Part shown: positions 26,280 through 35,179 of the stretch, in pieces
Layout of the letters: every line of letters starts with the position of its first letter
Position numbering within the stretch: the first letter of the stretch is position 1
Made by a program: the position numbers and the translations under genes
Notes under the pieces: generated by a model
Told to the model about the DNA's origin: nothing
What the model saw: the letters and a program-made list of their open reading frames with translations, nothing else
Database searches by the model: none
Assembly (NCBI RefSeq): GCF_900103185.1
Contig: NZ_FNJD01000001.1
Span: forward strand, 186,001 to 250,000
From: Sulfitobacter litoralis
GTDB lineage: Bacteria; Pseudomonadota; Alphaproteobacteria; Rhodobacterales; Rhodobacteraceae
Length of the DNA stretch: 64,000 nt
Reading direction: 5' to 3'

Positions 26280-26873
26280 ATGACAGAGCAAAAGAAATCA
26301 GATCAAACGCGGCAGAAAATTCTGACCGCCGGACGATCGCTCATCAGCAAGCACGGGTTCGGTGCCGTCGGGCTGGCGCGTATTCTGAAGGAAAGCGACG
26401 TTCCCAAGGGGTCGTTCTATTACTACTTTCCGTCCAAGGATGCCTTTGGTCAGGCGTTATTGCATGATTATGTCGCCGACTATCTGGCCCGCATCGATAC
26501 GCTGTGCAGCGGGGCGGGGTCTGCGCATGACAAGCTTACGGCCTTTTGGTCAGCATGGCTGGCGCATGCGGATTCCGAAGGGATCGCCAACCAGTGCCTT
26601 GTGGTCAAGTTGGGTGCCGAGGTCGCTGATTTGTCTGATGAGATGCGCCGTATTCTGAATGACGGCGTGGCAGAACTTGTGACCCGTATCGCCGACCTGC
26701 TGGTTGCCGGAGCGAAAGACGGCTCCGTCCCGCCGATCAGTGACCCACGTGCGACCGCGCAGACGCTTTATGCCAAGTTCCTAGGGGCCGCGATCCTGTC
26801 AAAACTCTCGCAGGATCAAATCCCGCTACAGCAGGCTTTGTCACAAACCACCGATTTTCTAGCCATACGATAA
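26280..26873 (+). CDS. TetR family regulator, NemR-like
   Basis: 197 residues. The TetR helix-turn-helix (GLARILKESDVPKGSFYYYFPSKDAFGQALL) occupies residues 30-62. By direct count Cys is at 106 (NQCLVV) and Lys at 175 (ILSKLS), the positions of the redox-active Cys106 and its Lys175 partner in E. coli NemR, which is 199 residues. NemR releases DNA when it meets bleach, quinones or reactive aldehydes. The NemR-like operator lies just upstream and a medium-chain reductase gene 21 bp downstream, so a two-gene electrophile-response operon is likely. GAGCAAAAG-type ribosome sites are weak; the ATG at 26280 is the first Met of the domain. Confidence 0.85.
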   Translation: MTEQKKSDQTRQKILTAGRSLISKHGFGAVGLARILKESDVPKGSFYYYFPSKDAFGQALLHDYVADYLARIDTLCSGAGSAHDKLTAFWSAWLAHADSEGIANQCLVVKLGAEVADLSDEMRRILNDGVAELVTRIADLLVAGAKDGSVPPISDPRATAQTLYAKFLGAAILSKLSQDQIPLQQALSQTTDFLAIR

Positions 26874-26894
26874 ACACAAGAAAGCGAGACACCT

Positions 26895-27875
26895 ATGAAA
26901 GCAGCAGTCCACAACAGCTTTGGCGAACCCATCGACGTCATTGAAGGCACTGAAATCGACACCCCCACCGCAGGCGCGGGCGAGGTTCTGGTCAAGATGA
27001 CGCTGTCCCCGATCCACAACCACGACCTTTGGACAATCCGCGGCAACTACGGTTACAAGCCCGAGCTTCCCGGTGCGATTGGCGGGAGCGAAGCGCTTGG
27101 CACGGTAGAGGCCGTTGGCGAGGGCGTTGATGCAGCGATGATCGGCCAGCGCGTGTCGATTGCGGGCGTGCATGGCACATGGGCTGACTACTTTGTTGCC
27201 CCCGCCACTGGCGTTCTTCCCCTGCCTGACGCGATCTCTGATGTCGCCGGTGCGCAGTTGATCGCCATGCCGTTCAGCGCGATTTCCCTACTGGAAACGC
27301 TGAAGGCAAAGAAGGGCGACTGGATCGTCCAGACCGCTGCGAACGGGGCCGTGGGCAAGATCATGACCACACTCGCCAAAAGCCGCGGCATCAACCTGCT
27401 GAACCTTGTGCGCCGCGAAGAGGCGGTGAAAGAGCTCACCGATCTGGGCATCGACAATGTACTGTCGACCTCCGAAGACGGCTGGCAGGACAAAGGCCGC
27501 GCGATCATCGGTGAAAAGGGGGCCGCATCTGCAATCGACTCTGTCGGTGGTGACATCTCTGCCGTTCTGGTCGATCTGCTGGGACTGGACGGCGAGCTTG
27601 TCGTTTTCGGGACAGCCACCGGTGCGCCGATGCCGCTGAACTCGGGTGCGCTGATCATGAAGCACATCACGGTCAAAGGCTTCTGGGGTTCCCGCGTGAG
27701 CGGCGAGATGGACCCCGAAGAGCGCAAGCGCCTGATCACAGAGCTGGTGACGCTGGTCGCCAAAGGCGAGCTGGTGCTGGAAGATGGCGGGCAGTTCGGG
27801 TTGGACGATCTGTCTGGCGCACTGAAAGCGTCGCTGACACCGGGTCGCTCTGGTAAGGTGATGATCCGCGGCTAA
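26895..27875 (+). CDS. Medium-chain dehydrogenase/reductase (quinone or enoyl reductase-like)
   Basis: 326 residues. The GroES-like domain has SPIHNHDLWTIRGNYGYKPELP and GGSEALGTVEAVGEG, which resemble mitochondrial enoyl reductase and quinone reductases. The Rossmann part has QTAANGAVGKIMTTLAKSRGI. Zinc ligands are missing. It probably reduces electrophilic C=C or quinone substrates with NADPH. It follows the NemR-like gene by 21 bp and ends at a terminator, so the two form an operon. AAGAAAGCGAG precedes the ATG. Confidence 0.85.
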   Translation: MKAAVHNSFGEPIDVIEGTEIDTPTAGAGEVLVKMTLSPIHNHDLWTIRGNYGYKPELPGAIGGSEALGTVEAVGEGVDAAMIGQRVSIAGVHGTWADYFVAPATGVLPLPDAISDVAGAQLIAMPFSAISLLETLKAKKGDWIVQTAANGAVGKIMTTLAKSRGINLLNLVRREEAVKELTDLGIDNVLSTSEDGWQDKGRAIIGEKGAASAIDSVGGDISAVLVDLLGLDGELVVFGTATGAPMPLNSGALIMKHITVKGFWGSRVSGEMDPEERKRLITELVTLVAKGELVLEDGGQFGLDDLSGALKASLTPGRSGKVMIRG

Positions 27876-27901
27876 ACGCAGCTGCACCGAAAACAAAGAC
27901 G

Positions 27902-27942
27902 CGGCCCGTTCCCTGATCATGCGTCAGAGGGCGGGCCGTTTT
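27902..27942 (+). terminator. Terminator of the NemR-like operon
   Basis: The stem CGGCCCG/CGGGCCG (27902-27908 with 27932-27938) continues with CCCTGA/TCAGAGGG inside and is followed by TTTT. Confidence 0.7.
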
Positions 27943-27973
27943 CGTATCGCAAGCCCATCTTGGGCCGCGATCT

Positions 27974-29143
27974 TTAGAACGGCAGCCCTGTATAATTTTC
28001 GGCCAGATCCCGCCGCGCCGTTTCGCTTTGTGCCAGATGGGCAAGCGACGCCCGACGCATCTGTGGCGCAAAGCTGTCTTCGCCCTCGAACTGGTGCAGC
28101 ATGGTCGTCATCTGCCAGCTGAACCGCATCGCCTTCCAAACCCGCGCCAGCGCATGGGCGGAATAACCTTCAACCCCGCTGTGATCCCGCCGCTTCAGCG
28201 CGGCAATCAACGCGTCGTGCAAATAGAACACATCCGAAACCGCAAGGTTCAGCCCCTTGGCACCGGTCGGGGGGACGATATGCGCAGCGTCGCCCACCAG
28301 AAACAGATTGCCCCACCGCAACGGCTCGCTCACAAACGACCGTAGCGGCGCGATGGATTTTTCGATCGACGGACCGGTGATCAACGCGCTAGCCACGGAC
28401 TGAGGCAGCCGTTGCTTCAGCGCCTCCCAGAAACGGTCATCGCTCCAGTCTGCGACGTTCTCGGAGGAGGCCACTTGAATGTAATACCGGCTCAGACTTT
28501 CGCTGCGCATAGAGGCAAGGGCGAAGCCGTGTTCGGAACTGGCATAGATCAATGCGTCATTCACCGGCTTCGTACGCGACAAAACCCCCAGCCAGCCAAA
28601 GGGGTAAACCCGTTCGAATTCCTTGCGTTTGGCGGCGGGGATCGTGTTGCGGCTGACACCGTGGAATCCGTCACAGCCTGCGACGTAGGTGCAGGTAATC
28701 TCTTGGTATTGGCCATCTTTGGAAAAGGACACCGTGGGCGCGTTGGTGTCTGCGCCGGCAATGACCACGTCCTCGACCTCGTGGATGATCGTCGCACCCA
28801 GTCTGTCCTGAGCCTCGTATAGATCGCGGGTGACTTCGGTCTGGCCATAGACCATGACCTGTTTCCCGATCAGCTTGTGAAAATCGATATGCACCATCGA
28901 ATCGTTGTCGGTCAGGTAGCAGCCCTTGTGCGGCAAGCCCTGCTGATCCATCCGTGCGCCCACACCGGCGTGGCGCAGCAGGTTCATTGTGCCGTCTTCC
29001 AACACACCGGCGCGGATTCGAGACAGAACATGGTCGCGGGTGGTCCGTTCAAGAACGACAGTGCTGACACCTGCATTATTCAGCAGTTGCGACAATAACA
29101 GACCAGATGGCCCGCCCCCGATAATGACGACTTGCGTTTTCAT
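27974..29143 (-). CDS. pobA: 4-hydroxybenzoate 3-monooxygenase
   Basis: 389 residues, the family length. The FAD dinucleotide fold is IIGGGPSGLLLSQLL, the middle DG motif is CDGFHGVSR, and the ribityl-binding GD motif is VGDAAHIVPPTGAKGLNLA. It hydroxylates 4-hydroxybenzoate to protocatechuate with NADPH and O2, an entry to the beta-ketoadipate pathway. It is divergent from an AraC-type regulator, the standard pobA-pobR pair. AGGAAAG lies before the ATG. Protocatechuate ring-cleavage genes are not in the window. Confidence 0.95.
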   Translation of the reverse strand: MKTQVVIIGGGPSGLLLSQLLNNAGVSTVVLERTTRDHVLSRIRAGVLEDGTMNLLRHAGVGARMDQQGLPHKGCYLTDNDSMVHIDFHKLIGKQVMVYGQTEVTRDLYEAQDRLGATIIHEVEDVVIAGADTNAPTVSFSKDGQYQEITCTYVAGCDGFHGVSRNTIPAAKRKEFERVYPFGWLGVLSRTKPVNDALIYASSEHGFALASMRSESLSRYYIQVASSENVADWSDDRFWEALKQRLPQSVASALITGPSIEKSIAPLRSFVSEPLRWGNLFLVGDAAHIVPPTGAKGLNLAVSDVFYLHDALIAALKRRDHSGVEGYSAHALARVWKAMRFSWQMTTMLHQFEGEDSFAPQMRRASLAHLAQSETARRDLAENYTGLPF

Positions 29144-29236
29144 ATTAAACTTTCCTGCCCGACTATCGGATTAACCTATTGTACGAAACGTGCAGGAAGA
29201 ATGGATCGTTAGGGCAACTTCTGGTACTATTCGTGC

Positions 29237-30088
29237 ATGACACAGCTTTCCCCGATCCCCAGCTATGCGCTTTTTGGTGAAACCAAAGGCTTTCCCGATG
29301 TGCTGCATTGCGAACGGATCAAGGACCGCGCACCGGATCACGCTTGGCATATCGCGCCGCATCGCCACGCTCAGCTTGCTCAGGTACTGTATATTCTTTC
29401 GGGCGGTGGCACCGCAAATATCGAGGGCGACCGCTTTGCCCTGACGCAGGGGTCGGTTGTGTTTATTCCACCGCGCATGGTGCATAGCTTCGACTTTACC
29501 CCTAGCACCCAAGGCATGGTGCAGTCCTTTCCCATCGCGATCCTGCACAGCATCGGGCCGGTGAATGCAGAGCTGGGCAATGCGCTGTCCAAACCCGCGG
29601 TTGGGCGGGCGGCGGGCACCTTGGTTGCGCTGATGACACAGCTTGAAACGGTGACCGCCCAGACGACTGCCCCGTTTCGGGCGCAGATCGCTGTGGGGCT
29701 AGGGCACGCTGTTCTGTCCAGCATCGCGGCATGGGGGGCGCTGCAAAAGGACGGCAGCGCCCCGCACGACGACCGGCTGTCGCGACTGGACCAGTTGATC
29801 AGTGATCCGGCCAGCGCGGGCTGGACAGCCAAGGATTTTGCCGGCAGCATTGGCGTCAGCACCGGACATCTGTCGCGCCTGTGCCGCGCAGCCAAAGGCC
29901 AGTCCGCCACCGTCTATATCGAAGCCCGCCACATCGACGAGGCCTGCCGCTTGCTAGCATTCACGCGCCTTTCAGTGGCCGAGATAGGCTACCGTCTGGG
30001 CTTTGCCGACCCGTCCTATTTTTCGCGGCGATTTCGTACCGTTCAAGGCGTCACCCCGTCGCAATACCGCCATCAGTTCGCAACCTGA
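29237..30088 (+). CDS. pobR: AraC family regulator of pobA (PobR-like)
   Basis: 283 residues. An N-terminal cupin (HRHAQLAQVLYILSGGG, VVFIPPRMVHSFDF) senses the ligand. The C-terminal double HTH runs from about residue 195: WTAKDFAGSIGVSTGHLSRLCR, then LSVAEIGYRLGFADPSYFSRRF. It likely activates pobA in the presence of 4-hydroxybenzoate; the 93-bp divergent spacer would hold its binding site. The assignment rests on fold and position. Confidence 0.87.
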   Translation: MTQLSPIPSYALFGETKGFPDVLHCERIKDRAPDHAWHIAPHRHAQLAQVLYILSGGGTANIEGDRFALTQGSVVFIPPRMVHSFDFTPSTQGMVQSFPIAILHSIGPVNAELGNALSKPAVGRAAGTLVALMTQLETVTAQTTAPFRAQIAVGLGHAVLSSIAAWGALQKDGSAPHDDRLSRLDQLISDPASAGWTAKDFAGSIGVSTGHLSRLCRAAKGQSATVYIEARHIDEACRLLAFTRLSVAEIGYRLGFADPSYFSRRFRTVQGVTPSQYRHQFAT

Positions 30089-30282
30089 CCGCTGTTTTCC
30101 TGCACCACAGGTTGAAGAGTCGGCAATTCCGTGCCCCAAAGCTGACAAACGTCAGATTTATTAACCGTTATCGCTAGCAGCCGTTTGACCTCCTCCTGAC
30201 GATGCGTGAAGGTGACGCTAGGGAGCCTGCGTAAATCGTGATGCGCAGAATAAAGAAACCAAAGTTTCTGGGAGGAAATCTA

Positions 30283-31320
30283 ATGACTAAAGGCAATATG
30301 AACCGCCGCACCATGCTGCGTGGGGCCGCCCTTGGCGCGCTGGCAACACCGGCGCTGGTTGGCAAGGGTATCGCACAAGGTAAGGTAAACTGGCGCGTGC
30401 AGGCGCACTGGCCAAAGGCGTCCAGCTCTTTCAACGACAGCCTTGGTAAACTGGCAGAAGTGCTTGAGGCGCGCACCGAAGGCGCGTTCAAGATGGATCT
30501 GCTGGGTGCGGGCGAATTCGCCAAAGGCCCTGACATCTACAACATCGTGCGCAAGGGCGTCGTGCCCATGGGGACGGTCAGCCCGTCCTATGTGCAGGAT
30601 CAGGCGCAGGCCGCGTCCTTCCTGTTCGGCATCCCCGGCACTTTCCGTCAGGCGTGGGAAATGGAACACGCGGTCAAGAACCTCGGCCTTGAGGCGCTGG
30701 TAAACGAAGACCTGAACGCCGACGGCGTGATGATGAAGACGGAAAAAGTTCTGCCCGTCGAGATCGTCGTGTCGAAAAAGATCGAATCCGCCGAAGACTT
30801 CAAAGGGCTCAAGCTGCGGTCGTCCGGCACAATGCTTGATTACCTGCAGTCCGCCGGTGCCGCGCCGCAATACATTCCAGGCTCCGAGCTTTATCAATCG
30901 CTCAGCTCGGGCGTTGTGGATGGCGCACACTGGGGCGCTGCCGTGGGGGCGAAATCCATGTCCCTATGGGAGGTCTGCAAATACCATTACAAACCCGCGC
31001 TTGGTCAGACCACTGACGCCTTTATCCTGAATATGGAGGCCGTTGACGGGCTGGAAGACGATCTGCGCACTGCCCTGCTCGACACAATGGAGACGCGGTT
31101 CTTCCAGCGGTCGGCCGAATACCAGCACGCCGAAGCCATCGCGATTTCCGAAGGCATTGCCGAGAACAACATCGAAGTATCTGAACTGCCCGACGATGTG
31201 CTGGCAATCCTTGCGGATGCGTCGTCCAAGATCCTCGATACAGAGGCGCAGAAAGGCGAACGCGCGGCGAAGGCGGCAGACATCTACAAAACCTTGATGA
31301 CCGACCTCGGCTATCTTTAA
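30283..31320 (+). CDS. dctP: TRAP transporter substrate-binding protein (DctP family)
   Basis: 345 residues with a twin-arginine signal (NRRTMLRGAALGALATPALVG). The mature protein has DctP blocks (WPKASSSFNDSLGKLAEVLE, GLKLRSSGTMLDYLQSAGAAP, SELYQSLSSGVVDGAHWGA). The family Arg that binds carboxylates is in KLRSSG. It captures an organic acid in the periplasm for the QM permease encoded downstream. The ATG at 30283 has the strong site GGGAGGAAATCTA. The substrate is unknown; aromatic or hydroxy acids would fit the pobA neighbour but this is speculation. Confidence 0.92.
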   Translation: MTKGNMNRRTMLRGAALGALATPALVGKGIAQGKVNWRVQAHWPKASSSFNDSLGKLAEVLEARTEGAFKMDLLGAGEFAKGPDIYNIVRKGVVPMGTVSPSYVQDQAQAASFLFGIPGTFRQAWEMEHAVKNLGLEALVNEDLNADGVMMKTEKVLPVEIVVSKKIESAEDFKGLKLRSSGTMLDYLQSAGAAPQYIPGSELYQSLSSGVVDGAHWGAAVGAKSMSLWEVCKYHYKPALGQTTDAFILNMEAVDGLEDDLRTALLDTMETRFFQRSAEYQHAEAIAISEGIAENNIEVSELPDDVLAILADASSKILDTEAQKGERAAKAADIYKTLMTDLGYL

Positions 31321-31329
31321 GCGTCTGAT

Positions 31330-31348
31330 CCGGGGGGATCCCCCCCGG
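31330..31348 (+). promoter_or_regulatory. Hairpin between dctP and dctQ
   Basis: CCGGGGGG and CCCCCCCGG are complementary with almost no loop, 10 bp after the dctP stop and without a T run. Such hairpins in transporter operons protect the 3' end of the binding-protein message, giving more DctP than permease. Confidence 0.6.
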
Positions 31349-31432
31349 TAAGGCCGCGCTGAAAATCATTGTAGCCGCCTGATATGTCCTTGCATTTCTG
31401 GCGGCTCGTTTTTGTCCTGAGGGAGAAACGTT

Positions 31433-31999
31433 TTGTTTAAACTTGCGCGCTTCATCACGCAATTGAACCGCATTATCGGCTATTGGATCAGCTTTTGCGT
31501 GCTGATTATCTTTGCCCTGCTCTTGGCCGATGTGGTCATGCGCTATCTGATCGGACAGCCCGCGATCTGGACTGCCGAACTGGCGACGCTGATCTTTGGG
31601 GTCTATGCAATCATCGGGGGCGGGTACCTGCTGACCGAACGCGGCCACGTGAACGTCGATATCATCTACGGCCAGTTTTCACCCAAGCGCAAAGCGCTGG
31701 TGGACATCGTGACATGGCCGCTGTTCCTGATCTTTGTCGGCGTGCTGCTGTGGCAAGGCTACGACATCGCGTCCGAGGCCATTGCGGATATGGAGCGGTC
31801 GAACTCTGTCTGGAAAGCCCCGCTGTGGCCGACTAAATCCCTGATCCCCGTCGCCGCCTTGCTGCTGCTGTTGCAGGGGTTTGTACGCCTTTGGGCCGAT
31901 GTGCGCACCCTGATGGGACTGCCCAATGATCCCGCTATTTTTGGTCAACCCGCCACCGGTGACACCGAAGCCGCCCAAGCCGCTGGAGGCCACTCATGA
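31433..31999 (+). CDS. dctQ: TRAP transporter small permease (DctQ family)
   Basis: 188 residues with four hydrophobic helices, including YWISFCVLIIFALLLADVVMR and VDIVTWPLFLIFVGVLLWQG. WTAELATLIFGVYAIIGGGYLLTERGHVNVD is the DctQ hallmark region. It works with DctM in sodium-driven uptake. The stop overlaps the dctM start by 4 bp (ATGA). It lies 112 bp after dctP. Confidence 0.9.
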   Translation: MFKLARFITQLNRIIGYWISFCVLIIFALLLADVVMRYLIGQPAIWTAELATLIFGVYAIIGGGYLLTERGHVNVDIIYGQFSPKRKALVDIVTWPLFLIFVGVLLWQGYDIASEAIADMERSNSVWKAPLWPTKSLIPVAALLLLLQGFVRLWADVRTLMGLPNDPAIFGQPATGDTEAAQAAGGHS

Positions 32000-33309
32000 G
32001 CGTTGAAATTCTGACCATGCTATTCTTTGGCGCGCTGCTGCTGTTTGTGATGCTCGGCACGCCGCTTGCCTTTGCCCTTGGGGGAATTTCGGTCATCTTC
32101 CTGTACGCCGAAATGGGCGATCTGGGGTTCTATCTGCTCGCCTCTAAAATGTGGGAGACGATGCAATCACCCACCCTGATGGCGATCCCGCTGTTTGTCT
32201 TCATGGCGATCCTGCTTGAAAAATCGGGGGTCGCGAATGACCTTTACGATATGATGCACGAATGGTGGGGCGGCCTGCGTGGCGGTCTGGCAATTGGCAC
32301 GGTGCTGATCTGCGTGATCTTTGCCGCCATGTCGGGCATCTCGGGTGCGGCGGTTGTGACAATGGGTACCATCGCACTGCCCAAGATGCTGGAACGGGGC
32401 TATGACAAAAAGCTCGCACTTGGGGCTATTAACGCGGGCGGCGGCTGGGGCATCCTGATCCCGCCGTCGATCCTGATGGTGCTCTATTCGCTGCTCACCG
32501 AGGTGTCTGTCGGTCGGCTGTTCGCAGCGGGCATCGGGCCGGGGCTGCTGCTGTTTTTCCTCGTGTCCGTCTATATCGGCGGACGCTGCTGGATGCAGCC
32601 GGAACTGGGTCCCGCCCTCCCGAAAGAGGAACGCGCGAACTGGGGGCAGAAACTGCGGTCTCTCAAGGCGGTGATCCTGCCGATCCTGATCGTGGTGATC
32701 GTGCTGGGGGCCATCTTTGGCGGGTTCGCCACCCCGACCGAAGCCGCCGCCATCGGTGTCTTTGGTGCGATGGTCGCCACGGGCGTGAACCGGCAACTGT
32801 CATGGGCCGTGATCCGTGCCGCCTCTGTCGCGACGCTGAAACTGACCGCGCTGATCATGTGGATCCTGTTCGCGGCCCACGCCTTTAGCACGGCCTATAC
32901 CGCGCTTGGGGCACAAAGCCTGATCCAGGACATGATGAACCTTGTGCCCGGTGGGCGTTGGGGGTCGCTGGTATTTATGCTGGCGGTGCTCTTCATCCTT
33001 GGCATGGTGCTGGATCCGGTGGGGATCATGCTGATCACCCTGCCTGTGTTCCTGCCCGTGGTGCAGAGCTATGGCTTTGATCCGATCTGGTTCGGCATCC
33101 TCTTCATCATCATGATGGAGGTCGGGTATATGACCCCGCCCTTCGGCTTTAACCTCTTTTACCTCAAAGGGGTGGCCCCGCCGGATGTGACGATGGGCGA
33201 CATCTATGCCTCTGTGACGCCCTATGTGATCGTCACGCTGATCGGGGTCTTGCTGATCATTCTGATCCCCGAGATCGCGACCTATCTGCCCAAGTACTTC
33301 TACGGGTAG
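31996..33309 (+). CDS. dctM: TRAP transporter large permease (DctM family)
   Basis: 437 residues with about 12 membrane segments and the two-fold DctM repeat. Motifs include GISGAAVVTMGTIALPKMLERGYDKKLALG, GGGWGILIPPSILMVLYSLL, FATPTEAAAIGVFGAM and MVLDPVGIMLITLPVFLP. It is the sodium/substrate symport channel. It is coupled to dctQ by the ATGA overlap. An inverted repeat after the stop probably ends the transcript before the urease genes. Confidence 0.93.
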   Translation: MSVEILTMLFFGALLLFVMLGTPLAFALGGISVIFLYAEMGDLGFYLLASKMWETMQSPTLMAIPLFVFMAILLEKSGVANDLYDMMHEWWGGLRGGLAIGTVLICVIFAAMSGISGAAVVTMGTIALPKMLERGYDKKLALGAINAGGGWGILIPPSILMVLYSLLTEVSVGRLFAAGIGPGLLLFFLVSVYIGGRCWMQPELGPALPKEERANWGQKLRSLKAVILPILIVVIVLGAIFGGFATPTEAAAIGVFGAMVATGVNRQLSWAVIRAASVATLKLTALIMWILFAAHAFSTAYTALGAQSLIQDMMNLVPGGRWGSLVFMLAVLFILGMVLDPVGIMLITLPVFLPVVQSYGFDPIWFGILFIIMMEVGYMTPPFGFNLFYLKGVAPPDVTMGDIYASVTPYVIVTLIGVLLIILIPEIATYLPKYFYG

Positions 33310-33325
33310 GCCGACCGCAAAACTG

Positions 33326-33356
33326 CTTTGACCCGCGCCCAAGCTGCGGGTCAAAG
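33326..33356 (+). terminator. Hairpin after dctM
   Basis: CTTTGACCCGC pairs perfectly with GCGGGTCAAAG over 11 bp with a 9-base loop. No T run follows, so termination may be partial and urease might receive read-through. Confidence 0.55.
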
Positions 33357-33463
33357 CCACTGACGGGATATGCCCAAATTATAGGCATCCGTCGCGAAGC
33401 AGCCTCAAATTGCGCCAAAAATGCCCGTTTCGGATCGCACCCGACGGGAATCACGCTATCCAG

Positions 33464-34336
33464 ATGGGAGTTATTTTCAACTGGACGAGGCCCCCCATCA
33501 ACATCGCCGCCCATACCGATCAGGCTTTCGCCGTGCCGATGCAACCCCGCGCCCGCGGGGCGTTGCGCATCAGCAGCAAGACCTACGGCGGGACGTCGGT
33601 GATCGACGATCTGTACCAGCAGGGCTGCTTCAAGGCGCTCTTTCCGCGTGCGGCGGCGGGTGGTCTGACGGGGGTCTTCCTTAACACTTCAGGCGGGATG
33701 ACGGGCGGCGACGAACTGTCGATCCACGCCACTGCCGGTGCGGACAGCCGCCTGACCTTGACCAGTCAGGCTGCCGAACGTGTCTATCTGGCACAACCCG
33801 GCCCGATGGCGCAAATGACGACGCGGCTGGTCGCAAAAGGCGGGGCACGGATCGATTGGCTGCCGCAGGAAACGATCCTGTTCAACGGCTCTGCCCTGCG
33901 CCGCAAGCTGGAGGTGGACCTGACGGGCGATGCCTGTTTCTTCGGCGTAGAGCCGCTGGTCTTTGGCCGCGTCTCCATGGGCGAAACGCTAAGCGACGCG
34001 CGCTTTGCCGATAACATCACGATCCGCCGCGACGGGCACCCCATCTTTGCTGATGCCGTGCGCCTGTCCGGCGATATCCACACGCAACTTGCTGGCACCG
34101 CCACGGCGGGCGGCAACTGCGCTATGGCCAGCGTGATCTACGCCGCCCCCGATGCCGAGGCGCTGCTTGCCCCCCTGCGCGCGCTGCTGCCCGCCAGCGC
34201 CGGTGCCAGCCTGATCCGCGACGGCGTGCTTTATGCGCGGCTCCTCGCGCCCGACAGTTACATCCTGCGCCAGTCTCTGGTGCCGATCATCGCCCGCCTG
34301 CACGGCGCGGCCCCTCCCAAAACATGGATGCTTTGA
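33464..34336 (+). CDS. ureD: Urease accessory protein UreD
   Basis: About 290 residues. UreD blocks: [84 protein letters not shown]. UreD binds apo-urease and with UreF and UreG passes nickel into the active site. The start is uncertain: the ATG at 33464 is the first in frame, a TTG lies at 33410, and an ATG at 33539 ([10 protein letters not shown]) is close to where some homologues begin. It is the first gene of the urease operon, 1 bp before ureA. Confidence 0.9.
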   Translation: MGVIFNWTRPPINIAAHTDQAFAVPMQPRARGALRISSKTYGGTSVIDDLYQQGCFKALFPRAAAGGLTGVFLNTSGGMTGGDELSIHATAGADSRLTLTSQAAERVYLAQPGPMAQMTTRLVAKGGARIDWLPQETILFNGSALRRKLEVDLTGDACFFGVEPLVFGRVSMGETLSDARFADNITIRRDGHPIFADAVRLSGDIHTQLAGTATAGGNCAMASVIYAAPDAEALLAPLRALLPASAGASLIRDGVLYARLLAPDSYILRQSLVPIIARLHGAAPPKTWML

Positions 34337-34337
34337 C

Positions 34338-34640
<303 letters not shown>

Positions 34641-34667
34641 ACCCCGTTCGCAAGAAAGGCCCCTGCT

Positions 34668-34853
34668 ATGAAACATCTGATGATCCTGCCCGCCGCCCTG
34701 ATGGCCGGCCCTGCCCTTGCCCACCCCGGTGTGCATATCGCCCCCCACGGGGCCGAATGGATGCCTGTCTTCATGGGGCTCGCCGTCATCGCAACCGCCG
34801 CGGCCATCGCGCTGCGCGGGCGGGTCAAGGCCCCCCGCAAGGCGCGCAAATGA
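34668..34853 (+). CDS. Small exported His-containing membrane protein within the urease operon
   Basis: 61 residues. A signal peptide ([18 protein letters not shown]) would leave a short periplasmic part with three histidines ([13 protein letters not shown]), one transmembrane helix ([18 protein letters not shown]) and a basic cytoplasmic tail ([12 protein letters not shown]). It lies between ureA and ureB, and its TGA overlaps the ureB ATG (ATGA), so it is translated as part of the operon. No known urease gene looks like this. A role in nickel supply is an inference from the histidines and the position. Confidence 0.75.
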   Translation: MKHLMILPAALMAGPALAHPGVHIAPHGAEWMPVFMGLAVIATAAAIALRGRVKAPRKARK

Positions 34854-35155
34854 TCCCCGGAGAGGTGCTTTGCGCCACAGGGGACATCACCCTGAACGCC
34901 GATCGCACGGCCATCACCCTGATGGTTGCCAATACCGGTGACCGGCCCGTGCAGGTCGGCAGTCACTACCACTTTGCCGAAACCAACCCCGCGCTCGACT
35001 TTGACCGCGCCGCCGCGCGTGGTCACCGGCTGGACATCGCCGCCGGCACCGCCGTGCGCTTTGAACCCGGTCAACGCCGCGAGGTGCAGCTGATCCCGCT
35101 CGCGGGCGACCGTAAGGTGTATGGGTTCAACGCTGAAGTGATGGGCGCGCTTTAA
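34850..35155 (+). CDS. ureB: Urease subunit beta
   Basis: 101 residues starting [19 protein letters not shown], with the conserved [24 protein letters not shown] and [25 protein letters not shown]. It is the second structural urease subunit. It overlaps the preceding small membrane-protein gene by four bases and precedes ureC by 24 bp. Confidence 0.98.
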   Translation: MIPGEVLCATGDITLNADRTAITLMVANTGDRPVQVGSHYHFAETNPALDFDRAAARGHRLDIAAGTAVRFEPGQRREVQLIPLAGDRKVYGFNAEVMGAL

Positions 35156-35179
35156 GGCGCTTCGAGGAAAGAGAGACCG

